NCBI RefSeq assembly: GCF_016920785.2
Contig: NW_024609837.1
Coordinates: 21,583,207-21,647,206 of the forward strand
Source: Ixodes scapularis
Taxonomy: Eukaryota > Arthropoda > Arachnida > Ixodida > Ixodidae
Direction of reading: 5' to 3'
DNA: 64,000 nucleotides
The translations under genes and the position numbers were made by a program. Below are positions 56,465 through 64,000 of this stretch, one piece after another; position 1 is the first letter of the stretch; the number at the start of each line of letters is the position of its first letter. The notes under the pieces are model-generated. The model did not search any database and was not told the origin of the DNA. It worked only from the letters and a program-made list of their open reading frames with translations.

Positions 56465-57473
56465 GTACGGGTTCTTTCGTTGCTCGGTCACCTTGCGCCG
56501 TCCGGACTGCCAGGTCCGGATGGGGTGACGGGCTTCGTTGTGGGAAGCTGGGCGGGTCTTGCCGGAGACGAAGTTGCTTCCCTTGGCCGTCGACGACTAG
56601 TTCAGTTGAATTCAGGGATTACTTTTCAATAAACAATTTAATACTTTGGTAGGGAATGAATATACAAAGGTAAACAATACTGCGAAATGATAACTTCCCC
56701 TGTACGGGGTTGGGAAGGAGGTGGTCGGGTGTTAGCTTATCCAAGCTCGGGAGTTGGCTGGCTCGTGGGATTACGTCCCGATTACGGGGACTCGGAATCC
56801 CACGACCTGACTCGATTACGGAGCGACAGCCCTCGAGCCCCAGCACGAACTAAACTCACTCGCTGAGTTTCTAATCCAAGTTACTCGTTGGTCCGTCCCC
56901 TTTTAGTGGACCGGCGAATCCTCGACGCGTTGTGAGACAGGCGTTTCCCACCGCCAACCAATCGGCTCACTTTCTCGCCTCGTGGGAATTGCTTGTATTC
57001 CCGGGTGGGAACCCGCGGTCTGCGTACATCTCACGGTCAAAGGTCGGGCCGGTTCGGATGCAAGCAAAACTATTTCTCGCATGGCGAAGTGGACAACCGA
57101 CCCCAGTGTGGATAGCGCCGACTAAGTGAGCCATCCCGCAATTCATTCTGCAGAGGTGGTCTGACGTTGCCGTTCTGCCGCGACCCCCCACACTCGGGCG
57201 AGAAAGACTAAACCGATGTAAACGCGCCGTGTAAACAGCGCCGGCCAGAGCCACTGCGCTCTGGTGGCGGTGGTGGTGTAACTTTACTTTTCCGGCCCGG
57301 AACGCACGCTCCGATTCTCTCGGCAGAAAACGCGCGCCCCGAACCCCGCGTCGTAAAGTACGCCTGTCTCTCGAGGTCGCCCGCCAAGGGAAGTGTTTAC
57401 AACAGCGCTTTCCCCCCAGTCAAATCTCCCTGGTGCTAACGGCCCACCCGCATAGCTCTCGTCGATCCTTACA
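56464..57473 (-). repeat. 5' LTR
   Basis: This is 1,010 bp, the counterpart of 52286-53304. The differences seen are the absence of AGAAGTCCC and one base in GTCGACGACTAG versus GTCGATGACTAG. Apparent frames inside both LTRs are mirrored in the two copies and are not genes. Confidence 0.9.
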
Positions 57474-57478
57474 ACGGG

Positions 57479-57552
57479 GTTAAACCAAGAAGGACAGCAC
57501 AGTGGTCTACAGAGGATTGTTAACGCCATAAAAAGAGACGAACGCCGGATAT
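57479..57552 (+). pseudogene. Continuation of the decayed frame beyond the LTR element
   Basis: Read in phase with 52236-52285 the sequence stays open to a TGA at about 57551, with LQRIVNAIKRDERRI near its end. See the entry at 51882-52285. Confidence 0.3.
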
Positions 57553-58289
57553 GAGATGTTCTTGCCGACAGGCCAAGTGCTCGTCCGGAAGTTTACCGGC
57601 ATGCAAAATGTCAATATTTTTTTTTATAGCACGCATACTTGTGTTAACTGGGACATGAAATGATTCTTTAACTTCTTCTTCCTTAGCTTTAATCCTCAAC
57701 TCAACTCAAGAGAACAGTGGAATCACGCGGTCGTGACATGCTAGGGCACCGGTGCGATGACCCCAAGCTTCCACCGTGCTTTTCAAGCACACCATAGAAC
57801 TTGTCATTCACAAGTACACTCATGTGCACTCATTGGCCACGAACGCGAGTTCATATATTCATCGACGAATTGATTGTTGACGAGCGCATACGTCCGAGTG
57901 ACGGAGTTTTCGTGTCAAATGCGTGAGCTGGGGTCGGCCGACGTCATTTTGGCTTTTGTAGGCATTGAAAAGAGGATATTTAGAAACAGACACACATGAT
58001 GATTGCATCATAGCGCACGGACATTAATGAGTACAAAACGGGCCCAGCTACAGAAAATAAATATTACACTCGTAAAAAATAATTGTCTGTAACTTGTTAA
58101 TTACAAAGACGAACACACCTCTGAGCATATAAATCCAATAGTGTGTGCTGATGCATTCTTATAGAGCAGGTCATTTTATATACGTCATTTGAGCAAACGC
58201 CATCTTGTCACTTGAAAAAAAAAAACAGCGATCAAATGCAAGCTATTGCAACGAAAGGACATTTGTCAAAGTCTTCAGAACTGTCAATT
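57553..58289. other. Intergenic stretch, no supported gene
   Basis: This is AT-rich spacer with no recognised family. Confidence 0.5.
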
Positions 58290-58691
58290 CGTAAAATCGT
58301 CGATTAGTATTAAAGGTTAAAGGTCGCAAGCGCTTCCTCGTTTAAAGTTACTGTGATTATTCGGTGACCCAGGGCTGAAACAACTTCCCCTAGGCCTTAC
58401 ACACGACGTATACCTTTCGTTTCGATTCTCAGAAATTCCAACATTCAAAGGAAGCTAGAAAATGCAAAAATGTTATCCTAAAAGCTATATCGTAAGATCG
58501 TTGATAAGTACAAAACGTAAAGATCGCAGGAGCTTCCTCGCTAAAAGTTTCTGTGATTACGCGGTTACCCGGGGCTGAAACAACTTCCCCAAGCTCCAAC
58601 ATGCGACGCATACAATTCGCATTGATTCTCAGATATTCCAAAGTTCAAACAAGGCTAGGAGTATGCGAAAATTACATGCAAAATATCTTAT
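58290..58691 (+). repeat. Two-copy tandem duplication, unit about 201 bp
   Basis: Unit 1 begins CGTAAAATCGTCGATTAGTA (58290) and unit 2 begins CGTAAGATCGTTGATAAGTA (58491). Both contain GCTTCCTCG, GGGCTGAAACAACTTCCCC and GATTCTCAGA-ATTCCAA. Divergence is perhaps 20-25%, so the duplication is old. Confidence 0.7.
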
Positions 58692-58789
58692 CGATCCTCG
58701 AACACATCCAGGAATACGAGCACCGCTACGGCGATATGACTGATGCGGTCGCACAGGTGCTAATGTCCAGAGCAATCTTGCACAGAAAG
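58633..58789 (+). CDS. Candidate internal exon, unknown host gene
   Basis: A possible acceptor (ATTGATTCTCAG) ends at 58632 and a possible donor (AAG/GTATAA) follows 58789. The frame between is open and reads YMQNILSILEHIQEYEHRYG and DMTDAVAQVLMSRAILHRK. This looks helical and protein-like. The acceptor lies within the tandem duplication. No domain is recognised. It could equally be a chance frame. Confidence 0.25.
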
Positions 58790-58913
58790 GTATAAAGTCA
58801 CATTCGTTTAGATCTTCACGTTATACCTGCGTCAGAGAGCACGAAGAAGTCCGAAATCGTCGGCAAGCAGCGGCACCTTAAGACTACCGCGCACCGAACA
58901 AACTCGTATCCAC

Positions 58914-59076
58914 CAGGGCCCCTAAACTCGTCAAACACAAAGTTGGGGCCGAAGTTGACGGAGCGCACCGATTGGTCTATCACGACGATGACTTGGCGCT
59001 TTTGTCGCCGACGTCCAATCAGCGCACTCTGCGAACTTCCGGCTCCAACTTTGTATTTGACGAGTTTAGGGCCCCA
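58914..59076. mobile_element. Small TIR element, copy 2
   Basis: The ends AGGGCCCCTAAACTCGTCAA and, in reverse, GGGGCCCTAAACTCGTCAAA are followed inward by CAAAGTTGGGGCCG-like sequence. The interior is shared with 19111-19256. A 30-bp-plus TIR with no coding content. Confidence 0.75.
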
Positions 59077-59639
59077 GCTCTAGGCGCTGCCATCTTACTG
59101 TTGACATCACAGCTCTTGCGAGGTCACGTGACGAGTAGTCATTCGGTTGCTAAGAGAACCGAGCCAGCTCAGCTCGTTGCTATGGTACCGCGTGTGACCA
59201 ATCACGGTGAGAGGCGGCACGGGGAAAAGCGTGGCGCTACTCTGGCAGCTACGCTGCCATATCGAGTGGCTCTAGGTGGGGGTGGGAATGCGGGAGGGAA
59301 AGAAAGTGTTCTGATCTTGCTAACGTTCTCTGTTTTCCTTTATCACCCACAAAAACTTTTGCTAGCTTTGAGAAGAAAATGACTGCCCAAAGAACTTTTT
59401 TTTTTTTTAGTGCGGCAAGTTTTTTTTTTTTTCATTTGTACAAAGATTCACTACCTGGACGAACTTATGTGGTGAGTTAGTGTCGTAGCTTACAAATTCG
59501 GCTTTTACGCGCCTGAGGAAAAAATAACGAAAAAAAAGACGTCTACAGCTTGACACACGTCTGTTTGGTTGTCGCGGAACGCGCCGGAGAGCCTCAAAGC
59601 TTCGTGTCTGGGACTGACCCGCCGCGCGAAAGCGCCAGC
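59077..59639. other. Spacer with a dispersed repeat
   Basis: It contains CGCTACTCTGGCAGCTACGC and TGCCATATCGAGTGGCTCTA (59238-59276), the reverse of 51692-51731, in a GC-rich patch with GGTCACGTGAC. T runs occur at 59397-59409 and 59420-59431. No gene. Confidence 0.5.
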
Positions 59640-59656
59640 CAGAGGTCGGCATTTTA

Positions 59657-60300
59657 GGTCGCCCTCACTCACCCTCACCCTCACAGCCACACTTACCTAA
59701 GCCCCTCACTCACCCTCACCCTCACAGCTACACTCACCTTCAGCCCCTCACTCACCCTCACCCTCACAGTCACACTCACCTTCAGCCCTTCACTCACCCT
59801 CACTGAACCTCACGGCCCTCACGCCACTCACGGCCCTCACGGCCCTCACCGCCCTCACGGCCCACACGCCCCTCACTCACTCATGGCCCTCACGCCACTC
59901 ACGGCCCTCACGGCCCTCACCGCCCTCACCGCCCTCACCGCCCTCACGGCCCTCACGGCCCTCGCCGCCCTCACGGCCCTCACGCACTCATAGCCCTCAC
60001 GCCACTCGCCGCCCTCACCGCCCTCACGGCCCTCACCGCCCTCACGGCCCTCACCGCCCTCACGGCCCTCACCGCCCTCACGGCCCTCACCGCCCTCACG
60101 GCCCTCACCGCCCTCACGGCCCTCACCGCCCTCACGGCCCTCACCGCCCTCACGGCCCTCACGCCACTCACCGCCCTCACGCCACTCACCGCCCTCACGC
60201 CACTCACCGCCCTCACGCCACTCACCGCCCTCACGCGCCTCACCGCCCTTGCGGCCCTCACACCCCTCACGCCCCTCACGCACTGATGGCCCTCACGCCA
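59657..60300. repeat. CCCTCAC-type minisatellite array
   Basis: It is built from CCCTCAC and GGCCCTCAC/CGCCCTCAC units, with an 18-base higher unit CCGCCCTCACGGCCCTCA in the centre (about 60010-60160). It translates to Arg-Ala-Val or Gly-Glu-Gly-Arg repeats on the minus strand. This is simple sequence, not a protein. The complementary strand is G-rich. Confidence 0.9.
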
Positions 60301-60471
60301 CTCAGGCCAGCTTCAGATGGGGCAATTTCGCCCAGAAACTTTACGTCGCAACACCAGCAACACAGGCCGCCCGCGATCACACGCAGCAACGAATTGCTGC
60401 AATTTGCCATCGTCATCATAAAATTTTATTTTTCTTGCACTATTTAGACACAATTACGCGTTATAAACGTG
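60301..60471. other. Unique block between array and CRE-rich element
   Basis: It includes GATGGGGCAATTTCGCCCAG and CAACGAATTGCTGCAATTTG. It is non-coding and present again at 63457-63627. Confidence 0.6.
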
Positions 60472-60518
60472 TTTTAGAGCGCAGCTCTTAGGGGCCCGTT
60501 TCCGGCTTGAGCGGCGTC

Positions 60519-60561
<43 letters not shown>

Positions 60562-61498
60562 GCGTCGGCGTAACCGCGCGGTGCATCATGGGAATTGTCC
60601 CATAATGCACCGCGCGAGCCCCCCACCGGGGTCACGTGACTTCGTGGGGGGGGCACGTGACCCCCCCGAGGTCACGTGACTCCCCTGAGGTCACGTGACC
60701 CCCTCCTCGAGGTCACGTAACCCCCGATGACGTCATCGACACTGATGACGTCACCGGCATCCACATCGTCATCGTCATCATCACTGATGACGTCAACATC
60801 AGTGATGATGACGATGACGATGTGGATGCCGGTGACGTCATCAGTGATGATGACGATGACGATGTGGATGCCGGTGACGTTATCAGTGATGATGACGTCA
60901 TCAGTGACGATGACGATGTGGATGCCGGTGACGTCATCAGTGATGATGACGATGTGGATGCCGGTGACGTCATCAGTGATAATGACGATGACGATGCGGA
61001 TGCCGGTGACGTCATCAGTGATGATGACGATGTGGATGCCGGTGACGTCATCAGTGATGATGACGATGACGATGTGGATGCCGGTGACGTCATCAGTGAT
61101 GATGACGATGACGATGTGGATGCCGGTGACGTTACCGACATCCGCATTGTCATCGTCATCATCACTGATGACGTCATCAGTGACGTCACTGATGTCGTCA
61201 CCGGCATCCGCATCGTCATCGTCATCATCACTGATGACGTCGTCAGCGAAGTCACTGATGACGTCACCGACATTCGCATCGTCATCGTCATCATCACTGG
61301 TGAAGTCATCAGTGACGTCACTAATGACGTCAACGGTACCCGCATCGTCATCGTCACTGATGACATCATCAGTGACGTCAGTGATGACATCATCGGCATT
61401 GGGGGTCACGTGACCCCCAAGGTCACGTGACCCCCCCCCCTGGTCGGTCTAACCCCCCCAGCGCCCTTCCCTCCTCCTCCTCAAGAGCTGCGCTCCAA
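60472..61498. mobile_element. CRE-rich palindromic element, member 4 (complete)
   Basis: The ends TTTTAGAGCGCAGCTCTTA (60472) and AAGAGCTGCGCTCCAA (61483-61498) are inverted matches. Inside are, in order, a CGTCGC hexamer run (60513-60565) and an 18-bp hairpin CGCGCGGTGCATCATGGGA/TCCCATAATGCACCGCGCG (60577-60616). CACGTGAC repeats follow (60632-60715). Then comes a tandem/inverted array with about sixteen TGACGTCA sites (60724-61385), and CACGTGAC again (61407-61430). The long frames on both strands encode Asp- or Ser/Met-rich repeats and are artefacts of the array. Confidence 0.75.
60724..61390. repeat. TGACGTCA tandem and inverted array
   Basis: The unit of about 38-60 bases combines GGTGACGTCATCAGTGATGA, TGACGATG and TGGATGCC. 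It is direct up to about 61130, then the orientation flips (ATCCGCATCGTCATCGTC), so the two halves can fold on each other. TGACGTCA is the full CRE/ATF palindrome. Confidence 0.85.
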
Positions 61499-61724
61499 TT
61501 CGGCGTTACAGGGAGTTGTAAGCGGCTTTCACTTTTTATGCATTTAAATCTCGTTAAGAATACTAATGCACCTTTCTGAAATAGTTTATTTCCAAAAAAA
61601 CGATCGATTTCAAACCAGAACCAAGTCTTTCGGTGTCATCATCACCGGCACGAGGTATCACGTGAAAATTTTGCGTCCCTGATTGGATGCAGCCGCTTCA
61701 AACGCATTCGAATTGCTCCGAGTT
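61499..61724. other. Spacer between satellite blocks
   Basis: No gene or known repeat is visible. Confidence 0.5.
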
Positions 61725-62090
61725 GCATGGCCCTCACGGCCCTCACGGCCCTCACCACCCTCACGGCCCTCACCGCCCTCACGGCCCTCACGGCCCTCAC
61801 GGCCCTCACCGCCCTCACGGCCCTCACGGCCCTCACCGCCCTCACCGCCCTCACGGCCCTCACGGCCCTCACGGCCCTCACCGCCCTCACCGCCCTCACG
61901 GCCCTCACGGCCCTCACGGCCCTCACCGCCCTCACCGCCCTCACGGCCCTCACGGCCCTCACGGCCCTCACAGCCCTCACGGCCCTCACGGCCCTCACCG
62001 CCCTCACAGCCCTCACGGCCCTCACTCACCCTCACCTCACCTGTGAAGATGAGGGTGAGTGAGGGCGAGTGAGGGCCCTCATGAGTGAGG
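61725..62090. repeat. CCCTCAC-type minisatellite array, second block
   Basis: It has the same CGGCCCTCA/CCGCCCTCA units as the first array. Near 62040-62090 the orientation reverses (GATGAGGGTGAGTGAGGG), giving a hairpin with the preceding bases. Confidence 0.9.
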
Positions 62091-62460
62091 TTTGCCGAGG
62101 TATGGCGCCAGCACTGTACGCCACTGGCAGCGCGGCGTAGGGCAACGCCGCTCCATCCACGGAGCCCCGATGACAATTTAAGCCTAGCGACGAGTGCGGG
62201 AGACCGCACGCACGCCGACAGTTGCCGAGTACGGCACCGAACGAGTTCACTCGTTTTCCAGTCGCTAGCTTTTGGGTATACAAGCAACGAGTACGGCACG
62301 GCATAGCGCACGCGGGGCGGCGGCCGCCGAGTACGCCACCAAACGAGTTGACGGGTTTTCCAGTCTCTAGCTTTTGGGTATACGCACTAACTCTTGCTAC
62401 ATATGCTGGATAACTACCACGTATACAGAATTAAAAAAAAGAAAAATCAGCTTACCTTCT
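62091..62460. other. Spacer with an imperfect internal repeat
   Basis: GCCGAGTACGGCACCGAACG...TTTTCCAGTCGCTAGCTTTT (62222-62275) recurs diverged as GCCGAGTACGCCACCAAACG...TTTTCCAGTCTCTAGCTTTT (62325-62373). No gene. Confidence 0.6.
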
Positions 62461-62751
62461 ATCTTTAGACGGCTAGCGCAACAGAGGTAGGTGCCGCTTG
62501 GACTGCGTACTCGCTGAACGAGAACGATCTTGGCGTGACGTCCACATAACGGCTGATTTCCAGTGTTGCCAGAACCTCGAGCGGCTAGTTTCGGTTTTGT
62601 CGGCCGCGCCCCAAGCAAAACTTTGAGACGTCGATATCTTTAAAACTACGCACAATAACGAGAAAAAAATTGCACCTTGCAATTCAGGGGCGCTAACTGC
62701 ACTAAAAACAGCCATAATCCCAAAATCGAAAGTATGAACCGGAGTTGCCCT
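62450..62751 (-). mobile_element. Kolobok-like terminus, minus strand
   Basis: Read on the minus strand from TTAA (62755-62752) the sequence is AGGGCAACTCCGGTT. Then come CAACACTGG, GACGTCACGCCAAGATCGTT and a possible splice donor (GATAG/GTAAGC, near 62454). The terminus is the same as at 50405. No THAP frame is recognised here. Confidence 0.45.
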
Positions 62752-62795
62752 TTAACTACGAGGAGCGCCAGTGCGGTGACTCCAGCAGCAACAAT

Positions 62796-63674
62796 CAGAG
62801 GTCGGCATTTTAGGTCGCCCTCACTCACCCTCACCCTCACAGCCACACTTACCTAAGCCCCTCACTCACCCTCACCCTCACAGCTACACTCACCTTCAGC
62901 CCCTCACTCACCCTCACCCTCACAGTCACACTCACCTTCAGCCCTTCACTCACCCTCACTGAACCTCACGGCCCTCACGCCACTCACGGCCCTCACGGCC
63001 CTCACCGCCCTCACGGCCCACACGCCCCTCACTCACTCATGGCCCTCACGCCACTCACGGCCCTCACGGCCCTCACCGCCCTCACCGCCCTCACCGCCCT
63101 CACGGCCCTCACGGCCCTCGCCGCCCTCACGGCCCTCACGCACTCATAGCCCTCACGCCACTCGCCGCCCTCACCGCCCTCACGGCCCTCACCGCCCTCA
63201 CGGCCCTCACCGCCCTCACGGCCCTCACCGCCCTCACGGCCCTCACCGCCCTCACGGCCCTCACCGCCCTCACGGCCCTCACCGCCCTCACGGCCCTCAC
63301 CGCCCTCACGGCCCTCACGCCACTCACCGCCCTCACGCCACTCACCGCCCTCACGCCACTCACCGCCCTCACGCCACTCACCGCCCTCACGCGCCTCACC
63401 GCCCTTGCGGCCCTCACACCCCTCACGCCCCTCACGCACTGATGGCCCTCACGCCACTCAGGCCAGCTTCAGATGGGGCAATTTCGCCCAGAAACTTTAC
63501 GTCGCAACACCAGCAACACAGGCCGCCCGCGATCACACGCAGCAACGAATTGCTGCAATTTGCCATCGTCATCATAAAATTTTATTTTTCTTGCACTATT
63601 TAGACACAATTACGCGTTATAAACGTGTTTTAGAGCGCAGCTCTTAGGGGCCCGTTTCCGGCTTGAGCGGCGTC

Positions 63675-63717
<43 letters not shown>

Positions 63718-64000
63718 GCGTCGGCGTAACCGCGCGGTGCATCATGGGAATTGTCCCATAATGCACCGCGCGAGCCCCCCACCGGGGTCACGTGACTTCG
63801 TGGGGGGGGCACGTGACCCCCCCGAGGTCACGTGACTCCCCTGAGGTCACGTGACCCCCTCCTCGAGGTCACGTAACCCCCGATGACGTCATCGACACTG
63901 ATGACGTCACCGGCATCCACATCGTCATCGTCATCATCACTGATGACGTCAACATCAGTGATGATGACGATGACGATGTGGATGCCGGTGACGTCATCAG
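62796..64000. repeat. Long direct repeat, copy 2 (runs off the window)
   Basis: This is the counterpart of 59640-60844, including a CCCTCAC array (62813-63456), the unique block, the element terminus at 63628 and the beginning of the TGACGTCA array. No difference was seen when reading the two copies side by side. Confidence 0.85.

Larger units (their letters stand above)
52286..57473 (-). mobile_element. Ty3-type LTR retrotransposon, 5,188 bp, non-autonomous
   Basis: Two long direct repeats bound it, and ACGGG is duplicated at 52281-52285 and 57474-57478. In element orientation (minus strand) the order is: 5' LTR (57473-56464), primer-binding site, a single long frame for Gag, protease and RNase H, a 545-bp spacer, polypurine tract and 3' LTR (53304-52286). 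The reverse-transcriptase core and integrase are missing. The two LTRs differ by one visible substitution and one 9-bp indel, so insertion is recent. Confidence 0.93.
59640..60844. repeat. Long direct repeat, copy 1 (offset 3,156 bp)
   Basis: From 59640 the sequence recurs at 62796 and remains the same on reading to the end of the window (64000 corresponds to 60844). The shared part holds the CCCTCAC array, a short unique block and the start of the CRE-rich element. The preceding bases differ (GCGCCAGC versus AGCAACAAT). Confidence 0.85.

Noticed and set aside
59873..60283. Arg-Ala-Val and Gly-Glu-Gly-Arg repeat proteins
   Set aside because: They are translations of the CCCTCAC minisatellite. 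They recur identically at 63029-63439 only because the DNA is duplicated.
59657..60300. Telomeric repeat
   Set aside because: The unit CCCTCAC differs from the arthropod TTAGG repeat, and the blocks are interrupted by other elements.
60724..61130. CRISPR array
   Set aside because: The spacers are themselves repeated and palindromic, the DNA is eukaryotic, and no cas-like gene is present.
60672..61430. Long opposed frames of 200-245 codons rich in Asp/Ile or Ser/Met
   Set aside because: They are translations of the TGACGTCA tandem array in several frames on both strands. The repeats, not selection for protein, keep them open.

Overview
The window is eukaryotic, gene-poor and dominated by repeats. 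Open frames are short, AT-rich spacers separate GC-rich repeats, and there are no operons. The mobile elements include APE-type LINEs, a Ty3-type LTR retrotransposon, tRNA-headed SINEs and many terminal-inverted-repeat (TIR) and foldback elements. The SINE at 31.75-31.96 kb and the LINE proteins look like those of chelicerates. My best guess is a hard tick (Ixodidae). That is inference from repeat style, not from a marker gene.

Layout. 0-3.4 kb: a TA-flanked TIR element, a head-to-head pair of a ~330-bp TIR element, then a CRE-rich palindromic element split by a PIF/Harbinger-like insertion with a decayed MADF frame. 3.4-6.5 kb: a promoter-like GC-rich patch, a SINE-like repeat and long C/G runs. 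6.5-10.6 kb: a defective minus-strand LINE whose ORF1 starts with a hydrophobic segment and a degenerate 2A-like motif. 12.4-13.0 and 30.4-31.0 kb: two copies of a TTAA-associated non-autonomous element. 15.0-17.5 kb: a plus-strand LINE interrupted by a ~408-bp unit with LTR-like ends and an embedded tRNA-Gly-like sequence; a second copy lies at 28.9-29.4 kb. 18.9-23.2 kb: a THAP-type exon fragment, small foldbacks, a SINE, tandem hairpins and a third copy of the ~330-bp TIR element. 27.5-28.2, 34.0-34.4 and 38.4-39.0 kb: foldback elements. 35.46-35.81 kb: the best candidate for a host coding exon. 36.5-38.35 kb: a third LINE fragment. 40.5 kb: a small hAT-like MITE with a perfect 8-bp target duplication. 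41.1-44.8 kb: a region bounded by TIRs. 50.4-51.2 kb: a Kolobok-like 5' end (TTAA flank plus THAP frame).

52.3-57.5 kb holds the most complete element: a 5,188-bp Ty3-type LTR retrotransposon on the minus strand. It has ~1-kb LTRs, a tRNA-Ser primer site, a polypurine tract and a perfect 5-bp target duplication. One long frame runs from a SCAN-like Gag through zinc knuckle and protease to RNase H, but the reverse-transcriptase core and integrase are missing. 59.6-64.0 kb is satellite-like: CCCTCAC arrays and a palindromic element packed with TGACGTCA and CACGTG sites, part of which repeats after 3,156 bp without visible change.

No complete host protein-coding gene, rRNA or functional tRNA is identifiable. 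The genes do not work together as a pathway. What the sequence shows is layered transposition, with elements inside elements. All host-exon calls are tentative because I had no transcript or database evidence.
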